From CAZAKZ01 sp964485695 (GTDB taxonomy: Bacteria > Planctomycetota > JAFGQW01): a DNA stretch of 12,302 nucleotides. The stretch spans positions 1 to 12,302 of the forward strand of contig CAZAKZ010000149.1 in the NCBI GenBank assembly GCA_964485695.1, in the 5' to 3' direction. Position numbers and translations under genes: made by a program. Position 1 is the first letter of the stretch. Every line of letters begins with the position of its first letter. Below, piece by piece: positions 1 to 6,662 of the stretch. Under the pieces are notes generated by a model. That model saw only the letters and a program-made list of their open reading frames with translations, was not told the origin of the DNA and did no database searches.

Positions 1-74
1 AATGGGCGTTCGGCTTCAATCGGAATGAGTGTTCGACTTCGGCCGGATTATGCAGTTCGGCCCATTGTTAGCAC
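1..74. repeat. attC-like inverted-repeat structure at window edge (possibly cut)
   Basis: AATGGGC at 1-7 is the exact reverse complement of GCCCATT at 60-66, and the right arm is followed by GTTAGCAC at 67-74. Read on the minus strand this gives CTAACAATGGGC, about 50 nt of spacer, then GCCCATT, which runs off the window. Integron attC sites have ends of the form RYYYAAC...GTTRRRY with a stem containing TAACAA/TTGTTA, so the shape fits, but GTTAGCA departs from strict GTTRRRY. Inside the spacer GTTCG recurs at 8, 31 and 55, and the segments 8-30 and 31-54 resemble each other as degenerate ~23-bp direct repeats. The kinase homology ends at base 70, directly beside GTT at 67-69. The other end lies outside the window, so the attC reading is a hypothesis; a dispersed repeat is the main alternative. 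Confidence 0.35.
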
Positions 75-2081
75 CTCGTCGTACTTGCCGCTGGCGTGGT
101 GCGCCCTGACGAGGTTGACTGTGGCCACGACGTGGCTTGGCTCTATCCGCAGTACTGCCTCTAGCTCCTCGATGGCATCGGCATACCGGCGCTCATCAAT
201 CAGGAAGCCTCCGTTGAATGTCCTGAACATCGGATTGAGCGGATCCAACTCCAGCGCTGTCTCGATCTGTGCCCGCCCCTCCTCCGGCCGCTCTATGGTG
301 TAGAGGAAATTCGCGTAGAACGCTCGTGCTTCCGCGTAGTTGGGATTGATCTCGATGGCTTTCCGAAACGCGACCTCTGCACCCTCCCAATCCCAGTCCA
401 GCCAGGCCCGGACCAGGGCCGCAACGAATTGGACCTCGGCGAGCGTGCTGTCGAGCGCCAAGGCCTGGTGTATGGCGGCCCTCGCCTGCTCCCTCGCCGG
501 TGCCAGTCGAGTCCCCGCCCCAAACCACCAGACGCGGGCAATGCCCGCTTGCGCAGGGGCGTACGTGGAATCCAGCGAAAGTGCCTGCTGGAAGTACTCG
601 AATGCTCGGTCTATGTGGGTCGCGTGCCATTCAGACACGCCTTTGAGGTAGGCCTCGTAGGCCTGCGGATTGACGGGTCGAGCGCTGGCCAGAAAAGCTT
701 CTGTCTGCGGGGTGAGCGCGGCACGAATCTCGGAGGCAATTGCTACGGTAAGGCCACGGTAGAGCCGCTCGATCTCACGCAAATCACTCCGTCGCACGAT
801 GGGATCGGCCACGACCTGCTGCGTCGTGCCGTCCACCAGAGAGACCTCGATCTCTACACTGTCCCCCGCACGCAAAACGGAGGGCTGGATCAAGGCATCG
901 ACGCCCAACTCCTGCGCGATCTCCCGGACCTGCATCTCCGTGTTTTGGTACTTCAGCATCGACTGGCGTGCAACCACCCACACTCCGGCTCGCTGTAACT
1001 CGGAGATTAGGGCGTTGTGCATCCCCGCGACGAAGTACTCTTGCTCGGGGTCGTTCATCAGATTGGCGGGCGGCAACACCGCCAAGCGCTCGTACGCGGG
1101 GCCGCCCTGGAGAGTGAGGTATCCCCAGACCGCAGCCACGAGCACCACGACAACGGCCGCAGCCGCAACGACGGGGCGCAGCCCTCGCCGCCCACCCACG
1201 CGCGCCACCACCATCTCCGATGTCAGAGCCTCGGCAAACTCAGTCGCTGATTGGAATCGATCACTAGGTTGCTTTGCCAGCGCACGCTCCACCGCGCGCT
1301 CAACGAACAGCGGGATTGATGAATCGCTTGCTCGCATACTCGGCACCGTATCGGCCGCGTGTTTAGCCAACAATGCCTGCGGAGTGTCGGCCTCGAATGG
1401 CGCCCGACCGGACACCATCTCGTAGGCAACACATCCCAAAGCGTACACGTCGCTCCGGCCATCGATGTTGTCGTCACCGTATGCTTGCTCGGGACTCATG
1501 TAGGCCGGAGTGCCCACGGCGAAACCCGTCCCGGTGAGCTTCGTTCCACCCGCAACACTCACTGCACGTGCAATCCCAAAGTCTGCCACAACCGCCCTAC
1601 CACCGGAGAGCATCACGTTCTCCGGTTTGATGTCGCGATGCACTATCCCCTGGTCGTGTGCGTAACTGAGAGCTGCTGCGATCTCGTCCGTGAGACGCAC
1701 CATCTCGGCGACCGGGATCTTCCCCTCACGGTCGATACGCTCACGGAGTGACTCGCCTTCTACGTAAGGCATTACGTAGTAAAGGAAGGCGGACGGTCGG
1801 ACAGGCGGACTGTCGGACGGTGGTCCCTCGGCGCTACCGGAATCAAAGAGTGGCAGGATGTGCGGGTGGTTGAGCTTAGCCGCGATCTCGATCTCACGTA
1901 CAAAGCGTTCGGAGCCGATTGCAGCGGCTAGTTCGGCGCGCAAGACCTTGAGTGCCACCTTGCGTTTGTGCTTCAGATCCTCGGCGAGGTAGACGACGGC
2001 CATGCCGCCTGCGCCGAGTTCGCGCTCGATGGTGTAGCGGTCTTGGAGTGCAGTCTTCAATCGGTCCAGTATGTCAGCCAC
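48..2081 (-). CDS. Membrane-anchored Ser/Thr protein kinase with TolB/FlgO-like and TPR domains, C-terminally truncated
   Basis: Predicted receptor-like Hanks-type kinase that phosphorylates Ser/Thr on unknown partners. With the start used here (677 aa): Gly-rich loop GAGGMAVVY at 23-31, ATP lysine in VALK at K45, catalytic loop HRDIKPEN from 148, DFG at 167-169, SPE at about 196-198. A transmembrane helix at about 300-321 leads to an extracytoplasmic region starting YERLAVLPPANL (TolB/FlgO-like, about 330-455), then TPR-like helices from about 470. Start: GTG at 2081 is preferred because it matches the paralogue's N-terminus (ADILDRLKTALQ against TDAFDRLKAVLS) and has GAGG 9 nt upstream. GTG at 2099 adds six residues and has no Shine-Dalgarno. 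Against the 777-aa paralogue at 4265-6598, homology stops at residue 671 (YDEVL). Six unrelated residues and a TAA follow, so about 107 residues are missing. It may still be functional, since kinase, TM and most TPRs remain. Confidence 0.9.
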   Translation of the reverse strand: MADILDRLKTALQDRYTIERELGAGGMAVVYLAEDLKHKRKVALKVLRAELAAAIGSERFVREIEIAAKLNHPHILPLFDSGSAEGPPSDSPPVRPSAFLYYVMPYVEGESLRERIDREGKIPVAEMVRLTDEIAAALSYAHDQGIVHRDIKPENVMLSGGRAVVADFGIARAVSVAGGTKLTGTGFAVGTPAYMSPEQAYGDDNIDGRSDVYALGCVAYEMVSGRAPFEADTPQALLAKHAADTVPSMRASDSSIPLFVERAVERALAKQPSDRFQSATEFAEALTSEMVVARVGGRRGLRPVVAAAAVVVVLVAAVWGYLTLQGGPAYERLAVLPPANLMNDPEQEYFVAGMHNALISELQRAGVWVVARQSMLKYQNTEMQVREIAQELGVDALIQPSVLRAGDSVEIEVSLVDGTTQQVVADPIVRRSDLREIERLYRGLTVAIASEIRAALTPQTEAFLASARPVNPQAYEAYLKGVSEWHATHIDRAFEYFQQALSLDSTYAPAQAGIARVWWFGAGTRLAPAREQARAAIHQALALDSTLAEVQFVAALVRAWLDWDWEGAEVAFRKAIEINPNYAEARAFYANFLYTIERPEEGRAQIETALELDPLNPMFRTFNGGFLIDERRYADAIEELEAVLRIEPSHVVATVNLVRAHHASGKYDEVLTMGRTA
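1504..1742. repeat. 239-bp tract identical to 6021-6259 (kinase 1 copy)
   Basis: All 239 bases match 6021-6259 by eye, including third codon positions. The tract covers the catalytic loop HRDIKPEN, the DFG motif and much of the activation segment. It is bounded by single mismatches (1503 g/t, 1743 a/g), and the rest of the two genes is clearly more diverged. Recent gene conversion or recent duplication is the likely cause. Confidence 0.9.
1790..1821. repeat. Four-unit 8-bp tandem repeat inside kinase 1
   Basis: Units CGGACGGT, CGGACAGG, CGGACTGT, CGGACGGT lie back to back within the kinase-domain coding sequence. They encode a Pro/Ser/Arg-rich insert (PPSDSPPVRPS) between LPLFDSG and LYYVMPY. 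In most bacterial kinases of this type these two strands are joined by a short turn. The paralogue has the same insert at 6307-6338. Confidence 0.8.
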
Positions 2082-2191
2082 AGGCCGCGTCCTCGGCACC
2101 GAACTGTGCCGTTATGAATACGAGTAGATCAGGGACATGTCCAGAGCAGTGAGGGACTGATGCGGAACCTGCAGGTAATCGGATTCAGATG

Positions 2192-3133
2192 CTAAGCGTG
2201 TTTGACCATCCAGTGGCACAGCGCCAGGGTGCGACGCTCGAATGAGTCGCCCTTTTGTTGTGGGTGAACATAACTCTCGCTACTTGCCCTCACACCAGAG
2301 AACTCGAATGCGCGTGAGTGTTTGTCTGTGAGTTCTTTGCCCATGGCTTCCAACGCGTATCGCGAAATCCGCCGATCCCCTGATAACTTCTCCCAGTCAT
2401 CAACCGCGGCCAGGTACTCGAACAGCTCCTGCCATCGCAACCATTTCGGAGGCAATCCCGCAAGCCCCAGCAAGCGACTCCACGCCTTCGGATCCACAGC
2501 GTAGGTATCTGGCATAGCGCCTCTCGATACCTGAACGAACTGAGCGCTCGCCAAATCCTCGGCCGCTCGTCTTGTGGCCGCAACCGTGTACTTCAACGCC
2601 TCAGCCAGATGTCTAACGGAGACTGCCTCGCCCCGGTGCGCGAGCAGCACGGATAAAACATCGGCTCGCATGTTGACTCCCATGCCACGTCGCAGCCGGA
2701 CCATGAGTGCCGCAGCGCCTGCAAGATCAATCTTGACATTCCAGTTCTTGCCCCGGTTTGGTCGTTCGGAGGGTGTGCTTCCCTTGCATAGACTCTTCCA
2801 CCGGCGGTCACCGACGATATTGTGAGCGAAATGGGCATATTCGCTAGCCAGCTTTCGCGTCGAATCCGGGTAAGAACCGGTGAGATTCTTCATTCGTTGC
2901 ACACTCAGGAGTCTCACGCCCGTAGGGCTCCATCCAGTGAGTACATCCCAGAATCGCTTCTCGTGACTAGAGAGCGACAGAGTGATGAGCACCAAAGCCT
3001 CTGGATCGATCATCGACCGCGCCGCTGTTTGGCTCTCAGCCATGCTGCCGAGCGTTGCCCACTGCCTCCACGCCACGGTGGATGCGGCTTCCCGAACTCT
3101 ATCCGCTACTTCGACGAGTGTCTTTGTAGACAT
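2192..3133 (-). CDS. Winged-helix domain protein of unknown function, partner of the nucleotidyltransferase
   Basis: I do not recognise a named family over the full 313 aa. The region at about 148-213 has winged-helix character: helices around ADVLSVLLAHRG, VSVRHLAEALKY and AATRRAAEDLASAQFV, then a wing-like VSRG...TYAVDP. It resembles MarR/ArsR-type DNA-binding folds and may bind DNA. The flanking parts look alpha-helical, with no signal peptide or membrane segment, so the protein is probably cytoplasmic. Start: ATG at 3133 is chosen over TTG at 3139 because AGGTGA (3140-3145) lies 6 nt upstream. The gene begins inside the upstream nucleotidyltransferase gene (35-nt overlap), so the two are almost surely co-translated. 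Base composition is visibly lower in GC than the cyanophycin genes, consistent with accessory DNA. A regulator or antitoxin role is inferred from context only. Confidence 0.75.
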   Translation of the reverse strand: MSTKTLVEVADRVREAASTVAWRQWATLGSMAESQTAARSMIDPEALVLITLSLSSHEKRFWDVLTGWSPTGVRLLSVQRMKNLTGSYPDSTRKLASEYAHFAHNIVGDRRWKSLCKGSTPSERPNRGKNWNVKIDLAGAAALMVRLRRGMGVNMRADVLSVLLAHRGEAVSVRHLAEALKYTVAATRRAAEDLASAQFVQVSRGAMPDTYAVDPKAWSRLLGLAGLPPKWLRWQELFEYLAAVDDWEKLSGDRRISRYALEAMGKELTDKHSRAFEFSGVRASSESYVHPQQKGDSFERRTLALCHWMVKHA

Positions 3134-3701
3134 GTTCAATCACCTGATCGACAACTTCGTGGAAATCTCTTGACGCATCCTGAGTCTTTATCCAGTCTCT
3201 CGCCGTGTTCAGTTCATTGGCGGATGGATTAAGCGCAATGAGGTCTTGGTAGTGTACGCTCTCCGGACCGGTCGAATCAGCTGCTGCATAGAGCTTGAAC
3301 AAAACGAGATCACGTCGGTCAACGATTCCCACATTGAGATTCCCGTAGCTATGCCACCGAACCCTCTGTTCCATCCCTGGCGGCAGGCCTTGTTTCCACT
3401 GAAGCGCTGGACCTGTGTTCAGCCAATCCGCGTCGAGCCCGAAATCTCGCGCTACCAGCGCAGCTGCTGCCGCGAGATCCGGCGGTAGATGCTCATCTGG
3501 CTCTTGAAGGGTGGGGTTATCAGAGTTTGGTGGATCACCGAGTGCGATGACATCTACGTCGCGTGTCACTCGATCCACGATGCCGAGAAGATTGAGCGCA
3601 GCCCCGCCCACAACCACTATGGCGAAAAACTCACCCTTTGCCTCGAGTATCTCACCCAACGCGTTGAGTGCGGCGTTTATGCCCCTATTGCCATGCAACA
3701 T
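3099..3701 (-). CDS. Nucleotidyltransferase-fold protein (DUF6036/AbiEii-like)
   Basis: About 200 aa, probably cytoplasmic. The N-terminal part shows the minimal nucleotidyltransferase signature: VVVGGAALNLLG at about 29-40, then RVTRDVDVIALG at about 44-55, whose two aspartates (about D48 and D50) fit the metal-binding DxD. Downstream, VDRRDLVLFKLYAA (about 127-140) and HYQDLIALNP (about 150-159) match the conserved helix and DL motif seen in DUF6036/AbiEii-like proteins. Some members of this superfamily are toxins that add nucleotides to tRNA or other targets; whether this one does is unknown. Start: ATG at 3701 is preferred (GGA at 3709-3711, 7-nt spacing, 20 nt from a TATAAT). A TTG at 3713 would add four residues and sits inside the Shine-Dalgarno region. 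It is the first gene of a two-gene unit, overlapping the winged-helix gene, and its promoter is embedded in an inverted repeat. AbiE systems have the opposite order, DNA-binding gene first. Confidence 0.8.
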   Translation of the reverse strand: MLHGNRGINAALNALGEILEAKGEFFAIVVVGGAALNLLGIVDRVTRDVDVIALGDPPNSDNPTLQEPDEHLPPDLAAAAALVARDFGLDADWLNTGPALQWKQGLPPGMEQRVRWHSYGNLNVGIVDRRDLVLFKLYAAADSTGPESVHYQDLIALNPSANELNTARDWIKTQDASRDFHEVVDQVIEHVYKDTRRSSG

Positions 3702-3717
3702 AATAGTTTCCAAAAGA

Positions 3718-3752
3718 AATTATTATAGTTCGTATAACAAACTATAATAATT
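3718..3752 (-). promoter_or_regulatory. Promoter embedded in a perfect 13-bp inverted repeat, candidate operator
   Basis: AATTATTATAGTT (3718-3730) and AACTATAATAATT (3740-3752) are exact reverse complements separated by 9 nt (CGTATAACA). On the minus strand a perfect -10 TATAAT lies at 3722-3727, with a weak -35 TTATTA at 3745-3750 and 17-bp spacing. The palindrome therefore covers the whole core promoter, 20 nt upstream of the nucleotidyltransferase ATG. A dimeric repressor bound here would block transcription, as expected for autoregulation, possibly by the winged-helix partner. The mirrored arm also holds TATAAT on the plus strand. The 13-9-13 layout resembles tyrosine-recombinase sites too, but no recombinase is nearby. 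Confidence 0.6.
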
Positions 3753-3944
3753 CATATCGCCGCGCAAGATTTTGCCGAAATGGGCATCAACCACTACACG
3801 TAAGTATTTAACCAACAACGACTTATTGTCGACGGACCAGTCCACAAGCTCAGAAATGCATCTGCATTACGGCAGCAAGAGGTAGTGAGTGAGCCTCGGA
3901 AGCTCGGAGACGCCGCAGTAATGGGCTGATCAGCCTGAGAAACC

Positions 3945-3962
3945 GACCCCGAAACAGACCCC
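3945..3962. repeat. 18-bp direct repeat, copy A
   Basis: GACCCCGAAACAGACCCC matches copy B at 4185-4202 at 17 of 18 positions, in the same orientation and 240 bp apart. Each copy has internal GACCCC half-sites around an A-rich centre. Function unknown; candidates are a mobile-element end, a protein-binding site or a dispersed genomic repeat. Confidence 0.7.
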
Positions 3963-4084
3963 AACATTCTGCGGGCACCAGGTTCCGGACCAACAAGTCT
4001 TTGTCAGATAGAGGGTTACCTAGTCTGAAATGGGAACGGGAATGCCGGCCTCTCTCAACCCCCATTGTCACTCAGGGGGATGGA

Positions 4085-4107
4085 AAAAACGACATTATGT
4101 CGTTTTT
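4085..4107. terminator. Bidirectional rho-independent terminator-like hairpin
   Basis: AAAAACGACA (4085-4094) and TGTCGTTTTT (4098-4107) form a perfect 10-bp stem with a 3-nt loop. The core CGACA/TGTCG is followed by a T tract on both strands. It lies 158 bp beyond the stop codon of kinase 2 and probably ends that minus-strand transcript, shielding the accessory module downstream. The GC core is short (three G:C pairs), so efficiency is uncertain. Confidence 0.6.
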
Positions 4108-4184
4108 GCGGGGGAATCCGGGCGTCGGTCCGGTAGGACATTCACGTCGTCCGACGTTCACGTCGGCCTATGCCGTACTTTGTT

Positions 4185-4202
4185 GACCCCAAAACAGACC
4201 CC
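4185..4202. repeat. 18-bp direct repeat, copy B
   Basis: GACCCCAAAACAGACCCC differs from copy A (3945-3962) at one position. It lies 62 bp from the stop codon of kinase 2. The two copies bracket the terminator hairpin. Confidence 0.7.
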
Positions 4203-4264
4203 CGTCTTCGTTACCCCTTGGGCCTCATCAGATCTTGGAACGGTGGCCGGTCGCCGAATCGAAG

Positions 4265-6598
4265 CTACTCCGGCATCCCCATCCGCCGTCGCAGTTCCAG
4301 GTACCGCGGGTCGTCAGGCGGAACTGGACCGAGGCCTGAAGAGGGCAGGTTGGCGGGCAGTATGATGTCATGAGCGTGGTAAGCGATCTCGAGCCATTGC
4401 AGGGTGCGTTCCTTGTCTCCCGCCCACGCATATGCTAACGCAACATCAACAGGTCCTACTGCGTCCGGGTGTGCGATCAGTTTCTCAGCGTACCTCAGCA
4501 TTGCGGCCCGATAACCACCCTCCGCATACCCGCGGTCCAGTGCTTCCTCATATTCCCGGTCGCCGGGGAAACGCCTTCGGATCAATTCAAGCACCTCGTC
4601 GTAGTTGCCGTTGAGGTGGTATACCTCGGTGATGTTGCCTATGGCCACGATGTGGTTTGGCTCTATTCGCAGTACTGCCTCGAGTTCCTCGATGGCCTCG
4701 GCATACCGGCGATCCCAAGACAGCATCAATCCGTACATTGACCTAAACAATAGGTTGAACAGATCCAACTCCAGCGCTCTTTCCCACTGTGGTCGTCCCT
4801 CCTCCGGCCGCTCCATCATGTAGAGGAAGGCCCCGTAGAACGCTCGCGCATCCGCGTAGTTGGGATTGATCTCAATGGCTTTCCGAAACGCTGCTTCCCC
4901 ACCTTCCCAATCCCATTCTAGCCAGACCCGGACCAGGGCCAGGGCGTATTGGACTTCCACTAGCGTGCTGTCGAGCTCCACGGCCCGGCGTATGGCCACG
5001 CCCGCTTGCGGCCCCCTCCCTCCCCGGGCCCACCAGACGAGGGCAATGCCCGCTAAAGCAGGGGCGTACGAGGAATCCAGCGAAAGCGCCTGCTCAAAGT
5101 ACTCGAGTGCTTGATCCCAATCGGTCGGCGTCATCCGCTGCCAGTGAGACTGGCCTTTGAGGTAGGCATCGTAGACCTGTGGATTGACGGGCCGAGCGCT
5201 CGCGAGAAACGTCTCTGCGCGCGGGGTGTGCGCCAGTTGGACCTCGGCGGCAATCGCTGCCGTCAAGTCACTGTAGAGCCGCTCCACGTTGCGCAGATTG
5301 CTGCGTCGGGTGATACGATCCCCCAGGTACTCCTGAGAGCGGCCGTCCACCACCGCGACCTGAATCTCGACGCTGTCCGTCGCCACTCGGAGTACGGACG
5401 CCTCAATCAGGACGTCGACCCCTAACTCACTCGCGATCTCTCGGGCCGGCAACTCCGTGTTCGCGTATTGCATCACCGACGTACGCGCGATCACTGGCAC
5501 CCCGGCCTGCTGCAGTTCCATGATCAACGCGTTGTGTACACCCTGCACAAAGTACTCCTGCTCGGGATCGTTCATGAGATTGGCCGGTGGCAACACGGCC
5601 AACCGCTCGTATGCGGGGCCGCCGAGGAAGGCGATGTAACCCCAGACCGCAGCCGCAACCACTACTACTGTCACGGGTGCTGCGACTGCAAGGCGTGCCC
5701 AACGCCGCTTGCCCACGCGCGCCACCACCATCTCCGATGTCAGCGCCTCGGCGAACGCGCTCGCTGTTTGAAACCGATCGGCAGGTTGCTTCGCCAGCGC
5801 ACGCTCCACCGCGCGCTCAACGAAGAGCGGGATCGATGAGTCGCTTGCCCGTATACTCGGCACCGTGTCAGCTGTGTGCTTGGCCAACAATGCCTGCGGA
5901 GTGTCAGCTTCGAATGGCGCACGACCGGATACCATTTCGTAAGCAACACATCCCAAAGCGTACACGTCGCTCCGGCCATCGATGTTCTCGTCACCGTATG
6001 CTTGCTCGGGACTCATGTATGCCGGAGTGCCCACGGCGAAACCCGTCCCGGTGAGCTTCGTTCCACCCGCAACACTCACTGCACGTGCAATCCCAAAGTC
6101 TGCCACAACCGCCCTACCACCGGAGAGCATCACGTTCTCCGGTTTGATGTCGCGATGCACTATCCCCTGGTCGTGTGCGTAACTGAGAGCTGCTGCGATC
6201 TCGTCCGTGAGACGCACCATCTCGGCGACCGGGATCTTCCCCTCACGGTCGATACGCTCGCGGAGTGACTCGCCTTCTACGTAAGGCATAACGTAGTAGA
6301 GGAAGACGGACGGTCGGACAGGCGGACGGTCGGACGGTGGCTCCTCGGCGCAGCCCGAATCGAACAGCGGCAGGATGTGGGGATGGCTGAGCTTGGCCGC
6401 GATCTCGATCTCTCGGACGAAGCGGTCGACGCCGAGGCTGGCAGCCAGTTCCGGACGCAAGACCTTCACCGCCACCTTGCGGTGGTGCTTCAGATCCTCG
6501 GCAAGATAGACCACCGCCATCCCGCCACTGCCGATCTCGCGCTCGATGGTGTAGCGGTCGGAGAGGACGGCCTTCAATCGATCAAAGGCGTCGGTCAT
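4265..6598 (-). CDS. Membrane-anchored Ser/Thr protein kinase with TolB/FlgO-like and TPR domains (full-length)
   Basis: Predicted receptor-like Hanks-type kinase, 777 aa, apparently intact. N-terminal cytoplasmic kinase domain: Gly-rich loop GSGGMAVVY at 23-31, VAVK lysine K45, alpha-C glutamate around E63, HRDIKPEN at 148-155 with catalytic D150, DFG at 167-169, SPE at 196-198. A transmembrane helix (about 302-322) is followed by an extracytoplasmic TolB/FlgO-like region (329-455), then TPR-like helical repeats to about 740. The C-terminus ends in a Pro-rich segment and LELRRRMGMPE. An insert, PPSDRPPVRPS (about 87-97), interrupts the kinase N-lobe and is encoded by an 8-bp tandem repeat. 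Start ATG at 6598 aligns with the kinase signature; no clear Shine-Dalgarno is seen. It begins 64 bp after the cyanophycin operon with no obvious terminator between, so read-through co-expression is possible. Substrates are unknown. Confidence 0.93.
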   Translation of the reverse strand: MTDAFDRLKAVLSDRYTIEREIGSGGMAVVYLAEDLKHHRKVAVKVLRPELAASLGVDRFVREIEIAAKLSHPHILPLFDSGCAEEPPSDRPPVRPSVFLYYVMPYVEGESLRERIDREGKIPVAEMVRLTDEIAAALSYAHDQGIVHRDIKPENVMLSGGRAVVADFGIARAVSVAGGTKLTGTGFAVGTPAYMSPEQAYGDENIDGRSDVYALGCVAYEMVSGRAPFEADTPQALLAKHTADTVPSIRASDSSIPLFVERAVERALAKQPADRFQTASAFAEALTSEMVVARVGKRRWARLAVAAPVTVVVVAAAVWGYIAFLGGPAYERLAVLPPANLMNDPEQEYFVQGVHNALIMELQQAGVPVIARTSVMQYANTELPAREIASELGVDVLIEASVLRVATDSVEIQVAVVDGRSQEYLGDRITRRSNLRNVERLYSDLTAAIAAEVQLAHTPRAETFLASARPVNPQVYDAYLKGQSHWQRMTPTDWDQALEYFEQALSLDSSYAPALAGIALVWWARGGRGPQAGVAIRRAVELDSTLVEVQYALALVRVWLEWDWEGGEAAFRKAIEINPNYADARAFYGAFLYMMERPEEGRPQWERALELDLFNLLFRSMYGLMLSWDRRYAEAIEELEAVLRIEPNHIVAIGNITEVYHLNGNYDEVLELIRRRFPGDREYEEALDRGYAEGGYRAAMLRYAEKLIAHPDAVGPVDVALAYAWAGDKERTLQWLEIAYHAHDIILPANLPSSGLGPVPPDDPRYLELRRRMGMPE
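6021..6259. repeat. 239-bp tract identical to 1504-1742 (kinase 2 copy)
   Basis: Partner of the identical tract in kinase 1, in direct orientation 4517 bp away. Recombination between the two would delete the accessory module and leave a single hybrid kinase gene. Confidence 0.9.
6307..6338. repeat. Four-unit 8-bp tandem repeat inside kinase 2
   Basis: Units CGGACGGT, CGGACAGG, CGGACGGT, CGGACGGT. The array encodes the extra N-lobe segment PPSDRPPVRPS and differs from the kinase 1 array by one base. Confidence 0.8.
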
Positions 6599-6662
6599 GA
6601 TTGGCTAAGATGCGGCTCTAAACCTCTGGGCGCTAGCCTTCGTTTCTACACCGACAACTCTG

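Larger units (their letters stand above)
3753..4264. other. Gene-free intergenic stretch
   Basis: This gap lies between the nucleotidyltransferase promoter and the 3' end of kinase 2. Short open frames on either strand (for example minus 3850-4071 and plus 4030-4365) have no recognisable domain, no convincing ribosome site and overlap each other, so none is called. The recognisable contents are two 18-bp direct repeats (3945-3962 and 4185-4202), a terminator-like hairpin (4085-4107) and a small palindrome, ACGTCG-TC-CGACGT, at 4144-4157. It could be decayed mobile DNA, but I see no transposase remnant. Confidence 0.6.

Noticed and set aside
3718..3752. loxP-like recombination site
   Set aside because: The arm and spacer lengths are similar, but no recombinase is encoded nearby and the overlap with a good promoter makes an operator the simpler reading.
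3850..4071. 73-aa minus-strand open frame in the intergenic stretch
   Set aside because: No domain, no clear ribosome site, and it contains one of the 18-bp repeats. It is not distinguishable from chance.
6599..6662. Terminator between the cyanophycin operon and kinase 2
   Set aside because: The only pairing seen is a weak GGCTA/TAGCC with a long loop and no T tract.
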